Below are positions 1 through 6,187 of a DNA stretch of 9,232 nt, piece after piece. Location of the stretch: the NCBI GenBank assembly GCA_021823385.1, contig JAKAOC010000059.1:1-9232 (forward strand), in the 5' to 3' direction. Both the position numbers and the translations under genes were made by a program. The first letter of the stretch is position 1, and each line of letters begins with the position of its first letter. The notes beneath the pieces are model-generated. The model did no database searches. It saw nothing but the letters and a program-made list of their open reading frames with translations, and was not told where the DNA came from. Source of the DNA: Actinomycetes bacterium. GTDB lineage: Bacteria; Actinomycetota; Acidimicrobiia; Acidimicrobiales; Acidimicrobiaceae.

Positions 1-1
1 G

Positions 2-373
2 ATGGACATGGCTGAGGGGGCGCGGGCCGAGGCCTCCCGGTTCGGGGTGGAGGTGGAGGCCTGCCTCGGTGACGCCGCGGATCCTCCCTTCCGGCCCGGT
101 ATCTTCGACGCCGTCCTATGTAGGCACCTGCTGTGGGCGCTCGCCGGCCCGCTGGAGGCGCGCGGCGCTGGGTGGAGCCACTCCGCCCCGGGTGGGTGGC
201 TTTTGCTGGTGGAGGGGAGATGGTGGACGGGCGAGGGGATTCCCGCTGCCCGGGCTGCTGGAATGCTTGCCGAGCTCGGGCGCGAGGCCCGCCTGGTGCC
301 GTTGCAGGACGTGCGGCTCTGGGGATCGCCGATCTCGGACGAGCGCTATCTGCTGGTCAGTCCGCCCGGCTAG
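2..373 (+). CDS. Class I SAM-dependent methyltransferase, 3' part (5' end outside window), internally frame-disturbed
   Basis: This is the C-terminal part of a Rossmann-fold methyltransferase that would move a methyl group from S-adenosylmethionine to an unknown acceptor. The frame is already open at the left edge, so the ATG at base 2 is probably internal. Residues near the start (MAEGARAEASRFGVEVEACL) look like the helix after motif I. GDAADPPF followed by FDAVLCRHLLWAL fits motifs II and III. GGWLLLVEGRWW fits the post-III strand, and the ending DERYLLVS is usual for the family. The expected link, an L/R-x-WV-x-x-LRPGG segment, is missing in this frame but is readable in frame 1 as RRWVEPLR (163-186). 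Removing two bases near 161-162 and one near 187 restores it. The reading frame is otherwise intact, so the product would be full length with about nine wrong residues. Substrate unknown. The gap to dnaE2 is 87 bases, with a separate promoter there. Confidence 0.75.
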   Translation: MDMAEGARAEASRFGVEVEACLGDAADPPFRPGIFDAVLCRHLLWALAGPLEARGAGWSHSAPGGWLLLVEGRWWTGEGIPAARAAGMLAELGREARLVPLQDVRLWGSPISDERYLLVSPPG

Positions 374-425
374 CGGGGTGGGCCGGACGCCGCCTGCCGG
401 GAGCCGGGGTCGGCCGTCTTCCGGG

Positions 426-460
426 TTGTAATCGAACATATGTTCGATAAGATTTGAGGA
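426..460 (+). promoter_or_regulatory. Predicted dnaE2 promoter giving a leaderless transcript
   Basis: A -35-like TTGTAA lies at 426-431 and a -10-like TAAGAT (fits TAnnnT) at 448-453, with a 16-base spacer. Counting the last -10 base as -7 puts the transcription start at A460 or G461, on the GTG start codon. This agrees with the lack of a usable ribosome binding site: GAGGA at 456-460 touches the GTG with no spacing, and an in-frame TGA at 455-457 rules out any earlier start. Seen in sequence: the hexamers and distances. Inferred: promoter activity and leaderless initiation, which is common in actinobacteria. Confidence 0.65.
431..448 (+). promoter_or_regulatory. LexA operator (SOS box), perfect 18-bp palindrome
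   Basis: ATCGAACATATGTTCGAT is its own reverse complement over all 18 bases. Its core TCGAAC-ATAT-GTTCGA (432-447) matches the LexA box known from mycobacteria and Bacillus (CGAAC-N4-GTTCG). It exactly fills the spacer between the predicted -35 and -10 hexamers, so bound LexA should block RNA polymerase and release it after DNA damage. dnaE2 is a known LexA-regulated gene in actinobacteria, which supports the call. Confidence 0.92.
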
Positions 461-3400
461 GTGGAACCCCTCCCTTACGCAGAGCTTCACTGTCACTCCA
501 ACTTCAGCTTCCTGGACGGGGCCTCCAGCCCCGGCCGGCTGGTGGAGGCCGCATTGGCCGCCAGGCTGCCCATATGTGCCATAACCGACCACAACGGCTT
601 CTACGGGGTGGTGAACTTCTCCGCCTCGGCCAAGGGCACCGGCCTGGCCACGGTCTTCGGGGCCGAGCTCTCCATAGGCACCGAGGGCAGGCGTGACAAT
701 GTCTACGACCCGGCCGGCGAGCATCTGGTGGTGCTGGCGCGCAACCCGCGCGGGTACGCCTCTCTCTCGGCGGCCATCTCCAAGGGACAGATGGCCAAGA
801 CCGAGAAGGGGGTCTTCTCCCTGACCTTGGAGGAGCTGGCCTCCTTCGACAGCGGGGACTGGGCGATCTTATCGGGATGCCGCAAGGGGAGGGTGGCCGG
901 CGACCTGATGGCGAGGGGCCCCCGCCAGGCGGCCTACTCGGCCGCGCGCCTGGCCGAGGTCTTCGGCCGGGAGAACTTCGTCATCGAGTGCTGGGACCAC
1001 GGGGATCCCGTCGATTCGGTGCGCAACGACGAACTGGTGCGCATCGCCGACTCACTGGGCTTGCGGGCGGTGGCCACCAACAACGTCCACTACGCGACCC
1101 GGGCCGCGGCGCGCCTGCACGCCACCGTGGCGGCCATACGCGCCAACGCCACCTTGGACGAGATGGATCCCTGGCTGGCATCCGACCAGATGGCCTATCT
1201 CCGCTCCCCGGCCGAGCAGCATCGCCGTTTCGCCCGCTACCCGGGCCTGGCCCTGGCCGCCTACGAGCTGGGCAAGGAGTGCGCATTCGACCTCTCCCTG
1301 GTCGCCCCCAGCCTGCCCGACTCCATGGTCCCGGCCGGCCGCAGCCAGGACTCCTGGCTGCGGGAGCTCACCATGTCCGGGGCGGTCGCCCGCTACGGGG
1401 AGCGCGCCGCCGAGAGGGTGCCGGGGGCCTATGCCCAGATAGAGAGGGAGCTTCGCATCATCGCCGAGCTGGGCTTCGCGGGCTACTTCCTGATCGTGCA
1501 CGACATCGTGGAGTTCTGCCGGCGCAGCAACATCTTCTGTCAGGGGAGAGGGTCGGCCGCGAACTCGGCGGTCTGCTACGCGCTTGGCATCACCAACGTG
1601 GACCCCGTCGCCCTGGGGCTGCTCTTCGAGCGCTTTCTCTCCCCGGAGCGGGACGGCCCGCCCGACATCGACGTGGACATCGAGAGCGGCAGACGCGAGG
1701 AGGCCATCCAGTACGTCTATTCCACCTATGGCCGCGAGCGGGCGGCCCAGGTGGCCAACGTGATCACCTACCGCGCCCGCTCGGCCATCCGGGACGTGGG
1801 GCGGGTCTTCGGGTACACCTCGGGGGTGCTGGATGCCTGGTCCAAGGGGATGGGCCGCCATCGCCGCCTGGCCGACGCCCTGCCCGCCGAGGATCGCCAG
1901 GAGCTGGCGGTGCCGGATCTGGTCGCCACTCTCGCGGCCGAGCTGGAGGGTGCGCCGCGGCATCTGGGCATCCACACCGGTGGGATGGTGATCTGCGACC
2001 GTCCGGTGGTGGAGGTTTGCCCGGTGGAGTGGGCCCGGCGTGAGGGGCGCAGCGTCCTGCAGTGGGACAAGGACGACTGCGCAATAGCCGGCCTGGTCAA
2101 GTTCGACCTGTTGGGACTGGGGATGCTGGAGGCCCTGCACCGGATGGTGGACATGGTGCGGGACTTCCACGGGGAGGAGGTGGACTTGGCCCTCATACCC
2201 CAGGAGGACGAGGTCTACGAGATGCTGCAGGCGGCGGACACCGTCGGGGTCTTCCAGGTGGAGAGCCGCGCGCAGATGGCCACCCTGCCCAGACTGCGCC
2301 CCACCCACTTCTACGACCTGGTGGTGGAGGTGGCCCTCATCCGCCCCGGGCCCATCCAGGGTGGCTCGGTGCACCCCTACATCCGGCGGCGCAACGGGCT
2401 GGAGAAGGTCACCTACGCGCATCCGCTGCTGGAGCGCTCGCTGGCCAAGACATTGGGGGTTCCGCTCTTCCAGGAGCAGCTGATGCAGATGGCCATGGAC
2501 GTGGCCGGCTTCACCCCCGGGGAGGCCGATCAGCTACGCCAGGCCATGGGATCCAAGCGATCCAACGAGAGGATGGAGGCGCTCCGGGCCCGGCTCTTCG
2601 CCGGCATGGAAGCAAACGGCATAAACGGTGGTGTGGCCGAGGAGATCTACGAGAAGCTGCGCGCCTTTGCCAACTTCGGCTTCCCGGAGAGCCACTCGGC
2701 CTCCTTCGCGTATCTCGTCTACGCTTCCGCCTGGTTCAAACTGCACTATCCGGCGGCCTTCTACGCCTCCATCATCAACTCCCAGCCAATGGGCTTCTGG
2801 TCCCCGGAAACCCTCTCCGAGGACGCCAAGCGCCACGGGGTGAGGGTGCTGGCCCCGGAGGTGAACCTCTCCGGCTCCGGGTGCTCGCTGGAGACCGCTC
2901 CCGCCTGGGGCTCCCCGCCGGAGGGCAAGGGGTACATGGCGAGGATGATCTCCTCCTCCTGGGCGGGGCCGGCCGTGCGCATAGGCCTGGCCGAGATACG
3001 CGGCATCGGGGAGAAGGTGGCCGCCCGCATCGCCGATGCCGCCCCCTTCTCCTCTCTCGCCGACCTGGCCGAGCGCGCCTCGCTGTCCGCTTCCCAGCTG
3101 GAGGCGCTGGCCAAGGCGGGTGCGCTCTCCTCCCTGGGTGCCCGCGACGCCATGAATCCCTTGTCGCGCCGCCAGGCGGTCTGGGTCAGCGGGCCGCTGG
3201 CCAGCCGCAGGATTCCCTCCCTGCCCGGCATGGCCCTGGGAGACGAGGCTCCGGAGCTGCCGGCTCTGTCGGCACAGGAGTCCGCCTATCTCGACATAGC
3301 CACTTTCGGGATCTCTCCCGAGGCACATCCCTTCGCCTTCATGCGGGAGGAACTGGAGAGGTCCGGGGTGATGCCCATAGCCGCTCTCCCGGCCGCGAGG

Positions 3401-3679
3401 GATCGCAGCCCGGTTCGGGTGGCAGGGGTGGTGACGCATCGCCAGCGGCCGCGGACCGCCAAGGGGACCACCTTCATCAGCCTGGAAGACGAGACCGGCT
3501 TGGCCAACGTGATAGTGGTGCCCGACGTCTGGGAGCGCTACCGCAGGACAGCGCGCTCAGCCGATGCGCTGATCGTGGCAGGGAGGGTGGAGTCCCATTC
3601 CGGCGTAGTGAACGTGATCGCCACCTCCCTGGAGTCCATCCTCCTGCCGGTCGGCTCCATGTCGCGCGACTTCCGCTGA
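461..3679 (+). CDS. dnaE2: Error-prone DNA polymerase III alpha subunit, DnaE2/ImuC type
   Basis: This is the SOS-induced C-family polymerase that copies damaged DNA and causes induced mutagenesis, usually together with ImuA' and ImuB. At 1072 residues it has the length usual for DnaE2, shorter than replicative DnaE1. The PHP domain (about 6-215) shows HCHSNFSFLDG (H10, H12, D19), TDHNG (D43, H44), E69, H88 and NNVHYA (H210). The polymerase core carries PDIDVD with catalytic D404 and D406, then KFDLLGLG with D549. A helix-hairpin-helix segment (GIGEKVAARI, 848-857) and an OB fold (about 983-1055) follow. The OB fold has the DnaE2 hallmark HRQRPxTAxG from H993 and LEDETGLANV, and the protein ends in SRDFR, also typical of DnaE2 rather than DnaE1. 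The GTG at 461 is the only possible early start, because an in-frame stop lies at 455-457. No imuA or imuB is adjacent in this window. The SOS box and promoter sit directly upstream. Confidence 0.96.
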   Translation: MEPLPYAELHCHSNFSFLDGASSPGRLVEAALAARLPICAITDHNGFYGVVNFSASAKGTGLATVFGAELSIGTEGRRDNVYDPAGEHLVVLARNPRGYASLSAAISKGQMAKTEKGVFSLTLEELASFDSGDWAILSGCRKGRVAGDLMARGPRQAAYSAARLAEVFGRENFVIECWDHGDPVDSVRNDELVRIADSLGLRAVATNNVHYATRAAARLHATVAAIRANATLDEMDPWLASDQMAYLRSPAEQHRRFARYPGLALAAYELGKECAFDLSLVAPSLPDSMVPAGRSQDSWLRELTMSGAVARYGERAAERVPGAYAQIERELRIIAELGFAGYFLIVHDIVEFCRRSNIFCQGRGSAANSAVCYALGITNVDPVALGLLFERFLSPERDGPPDIDVDIESGRREEAIQYVYSTYGRERAAQVANVITYRARSAIRDVGRVFGYTSGVLDAWSKGMGRHRRLADALPAEDRQELAVPDLVATLAAELEGAPRHLGIHTGGMVICDRPVVEVCPVEWARREGRSVLQWDKDDCAIAGLVKFDLLGLGMLEALHRMVDMVRDFHGEEVDLALIPQEDEVYEMLQAADTVGVFQVESRAQMATLPRLRPTHFYDLVVEVALIRPGPIQGGSVHPYIRRRNGLEKVTYAHPLLERSLAKTLGVPLFQEQLMQMAMDVAGFTPGEADQLRQAMGSKRSNERMEALRARLFAGMEANGINGGVAEEIYEKLRAFANFGFPESHSASFAYLVYASAWFKLHYPAAFYASIINSQPMGFWSPETLSEDAKRHGVRVLAPEVNLSGSGCSLETAPAWGSPPEGKGYMARMISSSWAGPAVRIGLAEIRGIGEKVAARIADAAPFSSLADLAERASLSASQLEALAKAGALSSLGARDAMNPLSRRQAVWVSGPLASRRIPSLPGMALGDEAPELPALSAQESAYLDIATFGISPEAHPFAFMREELERSGVMPIAALPAARDRSPVRVAGVVTHRQRPRTAKGTTFISLEDETGLANVIVVPDVWERYRRTARSADALIVAGRVESHSGVVNVIATSLESILLPVGSMSRDFR

Positions 3680-3721
3680 CCCGACCGGTCCCGGCCGTAC
3701 TTGGAAGGCGGAGCGAAAAAG

Positions 3722-3737
3722 TGTGTCAAAAGTCACA
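3722..3737 (+). promoter_or_regulatory. Candidate CRP/GlxR-family operator before the liv cluster
   Basis: TGTGT-CAAAAG-TCACA matches the CRP/GlxR consensus TGTGA-N6-TCACA at 9 of its 10 defined positions, with the correct 6-base spacing. GlxR/Crp proteins of actinobacteria bind this motif and often control transport genes. It lies about 43 bases before the preferred ATG of livG, and a weak -10-like CAGAAT at 3767-3772 would put transcription start close to that ATG. If it is a real operator, the alternative livG start GTG at 3723 falls inside it and is unlikely. A single match of this size can occur by chance. Confidence 0.4.
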
Positions 3738-3779
3738 ATGCCACCCATGCAGCCTCTCCACTCTGCCAGAATCTGCAGT

Positions 3780-4553
3780 ATGGATTCCAAAGAGGGACTG
3801 AGTGCTGACGAGGTGAGTGTTCGCTTTGGCGGCCTCGTTGCGCTCGACAGGGTCTCGCTGGAGGCGTTGCCACGTGAGGTGCACGGCGTCATCGGGCCAA
3901 ACGGCGCGGGCAAGACGACGCTGTTCAACGTGATGTGCGGCTTTGTCAAGCCTGATTCCGGCACGCTGACCTACTTCGGCAAGCAGGTGCACGGCCTGCG
4001 GCCGGAGAAGCTGACCCGCATGGGGGTGGCGCGAACCCTGCAGGGGCTGGGCCTTTTCTCCCGCATGCCCGTGATCGAGAACGTGATGATCGGAGCGGAC
4101 TCCCAGGCCAAGGTGGGTGTGCTGCGCGCGCTCGTGGGCGCCGGGTCCACCGTGACCGAGGAGCGGCGCCTCCGGGCCGCCGCGATGGAGGCACTGGATC
4201 GCCTGGGGGTGGCCGGCTATGCCGCCAAGCTCCCACCCCAGCTTCCATACGCCATTCAGAAGAAGGTGGCACTGGCCAGGGCCCTGGTCTCCAATCCACG
4301 CTTTCTGCTCCTTGACGAGCCCGCCTCCGGGCTCTCCGAGGAGGAGATGGGGGAGCTGGGGGATCTGATTCTCCATCTTGCCGGGGACCTTGGCGTCGTG
4401 CTGGTCGAGCACCACATGGACCTGGTGATGCGGGTGTGTTCGAATATCAGCGTGCTCGACTTCGGGCGGGTCATCGCCGTTGGGACGCCGGCCGAAGTGA
4501 AGGCCAACCCCCTGGTTACGGAGGCGTACCTGGGGGACGAGGTGGGAGCATGA
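3780..4553 (+). CDS. livG: Branched-chain amino acid-type ABC transporter ATPase, LivG family
   Basis: This is one of two cytoplasmic ATPases that drive uptake through LivH/LivM. From the ATG at 3780 the product is 257 residues, close to E. coli LivG (255), and RFGGLVALD sits at the usual distance from the N-terminus. Walker A is GPNGAGKTT (from G39), Walker B and its glutamate are FLLLDEP (D179, E180), and the switch histidine is H211 in VEHHMDLVM. The C-terminal GRVIAVGTPAEV and AYLG are typical of LivG. The signature motif is odd: LPYAIQKKVALARAL (from L155) replaces LSGGQ or LSYGQ, with alanine at the normally conserved glycine. An in-frame GTG at 3723 has a possible GGAG at 3710-3713 and would add 19 residues without family resemblance, so I prefer 3780. 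First gene of the transporter cluster; livF follows after 10 bases. Confidence 0.93.
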   Translation: MDSKEGLSADEVSVRFGGLVALDRVSLEALPREVHGVIGPNGAGKTTLFNVMCGFVKPDSGTLTYFGKQVHGLRPEKLTRMGVARTLQGLGLFSRMPVIENVMIGADSQAKVGVLRALVGAGSTVTEERRLRAAAMEALDRLGVAGYAAKLPPQLPYAIQKKVALARALVSNPRFLLLDEPASGLSEEEMGELGDLILHLAGDLGVVLVEHHMDLVMRVCSNISVLDFGRVIAVGTPAEVKANPLVTEAYLGDEVGA

Positions 4554-4563
4554 GGTTGTCGCC
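4551..4563 (+). promoter_or_regulatory. Ribosome binding site of livF overlapping the livG stop
   Basis: GAGG at 4552-4555 overlaps the TGA stop of livG (4551-4553) and lies 8 bases before the ATG of livF. This fixes the livF start and suggests that ribosomes finishing livG help start livF. Confidence 0.65.
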
Positions 4564-5268
4564 ATGCTGACGGTCGAGAACCTGAGCGCATCATACGGGC
4601 AGGTTCGCGCCCTCTCCGAGGTCTCCCTGGCGGTGGAGCGCTCCCACATCACCGCTGTGCTCGGGGCGAACGGTGCGGGCAAGACGACGCTGCTCCGCAC
4701 CTTGACCGGGCTGGTGCCCCCGACGTCGGGCAAGGCGAGTCTGGACGGGGTGGACTTCCTGCACCGCCCGGTGGAGGAGATCGCACGCTTGGGAGTTTCG
4801 CACGTGCCGGAGGGCCGAGGTGTCATCCAGGAGCTGACGGTGGAGGAGAACCTCCGCCTGGGCGCCATCTGGAAGCGCGACATCGATGTCCAAGCCAAGA
4901 TGGCCTGGGTCTACGAGCTGTTCGAGCCGCTCAAGCCGCGGGCGAGCAAGCCGGCCTTCACGCTGTCGGGCGGCGAGCGCCAGATGCTGGCGGTTGGGCG
5001 GGCGCTGATGGCCGAGCCCAAGGCCCTCCTCCTGGACGAGCCCTCCCTTGGCCTGGCTCCGCTGGTGGTGGCGAGCATCATGTCACTCCTGCGCCGCCTC
5101 TGTGACGAGCAGGGGCTGTCGGTGCTCCTGGTAGAGCAGAACGCCCGCAGCGCGCTTTCGGTGGCCGACGATGCGGTGGTGCTCTCCTTGGGCCGGGTGG
5201 TGGTCTCGGACGCCGCGGAAAAGATCCGCGGTGACGAGGAACTTCGCCACCACTACTTGGGATTCTGA
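4564..5268 (+). CDS. livF: Branched-chain amino acid-type ABC transporter ATPase, LivF family
   Basis: This is the second nucleotide-binding subunit, pairing with LivG on the inner face of the membrane. At 234 residues it has the normal LivF length. Walker A is GANGAGKTT (from G34), the signature is a canonical LSGGERQML (from L134), and Walker B is ALLLDEPSLGLAP (D158, E159). The H-loop carries glutamine in LLVEQNA, which is normal for LivF. VPEGRGVIQELTVEENL after the Q-loop region is the family hallmark that separates LivF from LivG. Because the LivG partner has a degraded signature motif, this subunit holds the only canonical LSGGQ-like signature of the pair. The gap to livG is 10 bases and to livH 40 bases, so the genes are very likely co-transcribed. 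Confidence 0.95.
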   Translation: MLTVENLSASYGQVRALSEVSLAVERSHITAVLGANGAGKTTLLRTLTGLVPPTSGKASLDGVDFLHRPVEEIARLGVSHVPEGRGVIQELTVEENLRLGAIWKRDIDVQAKMAWVYELFEPLKPRASKPAFTLSGGERQMLAVGRALMAEPKALLLDEPSLGLAPLVVASIMSLLRRLCDEQGLSVLLVEQNARSALSVADDAVVLSLGRVVVSDAAEKIRGDEELRHHYLGF

Positions 5269-5270
5269 CG

Positions 5271-5312
5271 ATGCGGGCTGGGAGTGTGGACCCGATGAGG
5301 GAGAGGCATTGA
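5271..5312 (+). CDS. Possible 13-codon coupling ORF between livF and livH
   Basis: An ATG two bases after the livF stop opens a 13-codon frame (MRAGSVDPMRERH) that ends in TGA at 5310-5312. That stop overlaps the TTG start of livH (5309-5311) as TTGA. The arrangement would let a ribosome pass from livF through this short frame to livH. No similarity is recognised, and short frames arise easily by chance, so this may simply be the livH leader. Confidence 0.2.
   Translation: MRAGSVDPMRERH
5297..5308 (+). promoter_or_regulatory. Purine-rich ribosome binding site deciding the TTG start of livH
   Basis: GAGGGAGAGG at 5297-5306 contains GGGAG (5299-5303) five bases before the TTG at 5309. No ATG or GTG in the livH frame lies between the livF stop and this TTG, so the ribosome binding site supports TTG as the start. 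Confidence 0.6.
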
Positions 5313-6187
5313 GGAACTTCTGGAATTTCCTTCTGATCGGGGTGAGCAACGGACTGGTCTACGCGCTGGTGGCGCTGGGCATCGTGCTCATCTACCGCTC
5401 GACCCGCGTCATCAACTTCGCGCTGGCCGCCATGGCGATGTTCTCCACCTACATCGCCGCCAGCCTGGTCGACCGCAATGCGCCGTACTTCGTTGCCTTC
5501 GTGGCGGCAATGGTCTTCGGATTCCTCCTGGGGGCGGTCACCGAGCGCTTCGTGATGCGGCCGGTGGAGAGCAAGTCGCCGCTCAACGCCGTGATAGTGG
5601 CCATCGGCATGCTCATCTTCCTGGAGGCGATGGCCGGGGTGATCTGGGGGGCCAAGCTGCGTAACTTCCCCTCCTACTTCTCTCTCATAGGCCTGAAGAT
5701 CGGCGGCACGCGACTGGCCATATCGAACTTCGACCTCTTCATCGTTACCGTGGTGGTGGTTCTGCTGCTGGCCCTGCTGGTGCTCTTCCGCTACACCAAG
5801 CTCGGTTTGATGATGCGGGCCAGCGCCTTTGCCCCGGAGGTCGCCAGGCTGCTCGGCGTGCGGGTGGGCCGGATGCTCACGCTCGGATGGGGCCTGGCCT
5901 GCGCAGCCGGCGCGGTGGCCGGCCTGCTAGCGGCACCCAAGGTGTTTCTGTTCCCCAACAACATGGACGCGGTGCTCATCTTCGGCTTCACCGCGGCCAT
6001 CATCGGCGGGCTGGACTCGCCGGTGGGAGCGTTGGTCGGAGGGCTGATCACCGGCGTCGCCCTCTCCTTCATCGGCGGCTACCTGGGCTCCGACCTGGAG
6101 ACTGTGGGAGCGTTCGTGATCCTGGTGGTGGTGCTGATGGCCAGGCCCGAGGGAATCTTCAGCTCGATCTCGGCAAGGCGGGTCTAG
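5309..6187 (+). CDS. livH: Branched-chain amino acid-type ABC transporter permease, LivH family
   Basis: This is one of the two integral membrane subunits forming the transport channel. From the TTG at 5309 it has 292 residues, in the usual LivH range. Its N-terminus (LIGVSNGLVYALVALGIVLIYRSTRVINF) lines up with the family's opening helix. The frame is open upstream into livF, but that part is out-of-frame livF sequence with no membrane character. About eight hydrophobic segments are visible. The cytoplasmic coupling loop RASAFAPEVARLLGVRVGRM corresponds to the conserved LivH loop that contacts the ATPases. The C-terminal GFTAAIIGGLDSPVGALVGG and ARPEGIF are also typical. The stop TAG (6185-6187) touches the ATG of livM with no gap, so translation of the two permeases is probably coupled. 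Confidence 0.92.
   Translation: MRNFWNFLLIGVSNGLVYALVALGIVLIYRSTRVINFALAAMAMFSTYIAASLVDRNAPYFVAFVAAMVFGFLLGAVTERFVMRPVESKSPLNAVIVAIGMLIFLEAMAGVIWGAKLRNFPSYFSLIGLKIGGTRLAISNFDLFIVTVVVVLLLALLVLFRYTKLGLMMRASAFAPEVARLLGVRVGRMLTLGWGLACAAGAVAGLLAAPKVFLFPNNMDAVLIFGFTAAIIGGLDSPVGALVGGLITGVALSFIGGYLGSDLETVGAFVILVVVLMARPEGIFSSISARRV

Noticed and set aside
1052..2422. Long open frame on the - strand (456 codons) inside dnaE2
   Set aside because: Shadow frame of GC-rich coding DNA; translation shows no recognisable family, and the + strand holds an unmistakable polymerase.
3683..3690. GACCGGTC palindrome after dnaE2 as terminator stem
   Set aside because: No loop and no T-run; it cannot form a terminator hairpin.
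2062..3801. Second long + strand frame (579 codons) inside dnaE2
   Set aside because: Low-complexity Gly/Arg/Pro-rich translation in another frame of dnaE2, with no domain pattern.
3726..4898. Long - strand frame (390 codons) opposite livG and livF
   Set aside because: Opposite two clear ATPases; its His/Gly/Arg-rich translation has no family features.
5723..5733. TCGAACTTCGA resembling a LexA box inside livH
   Set aside because: Half-sites are too close together for the N4 spacing, and it lies within coding sequence.
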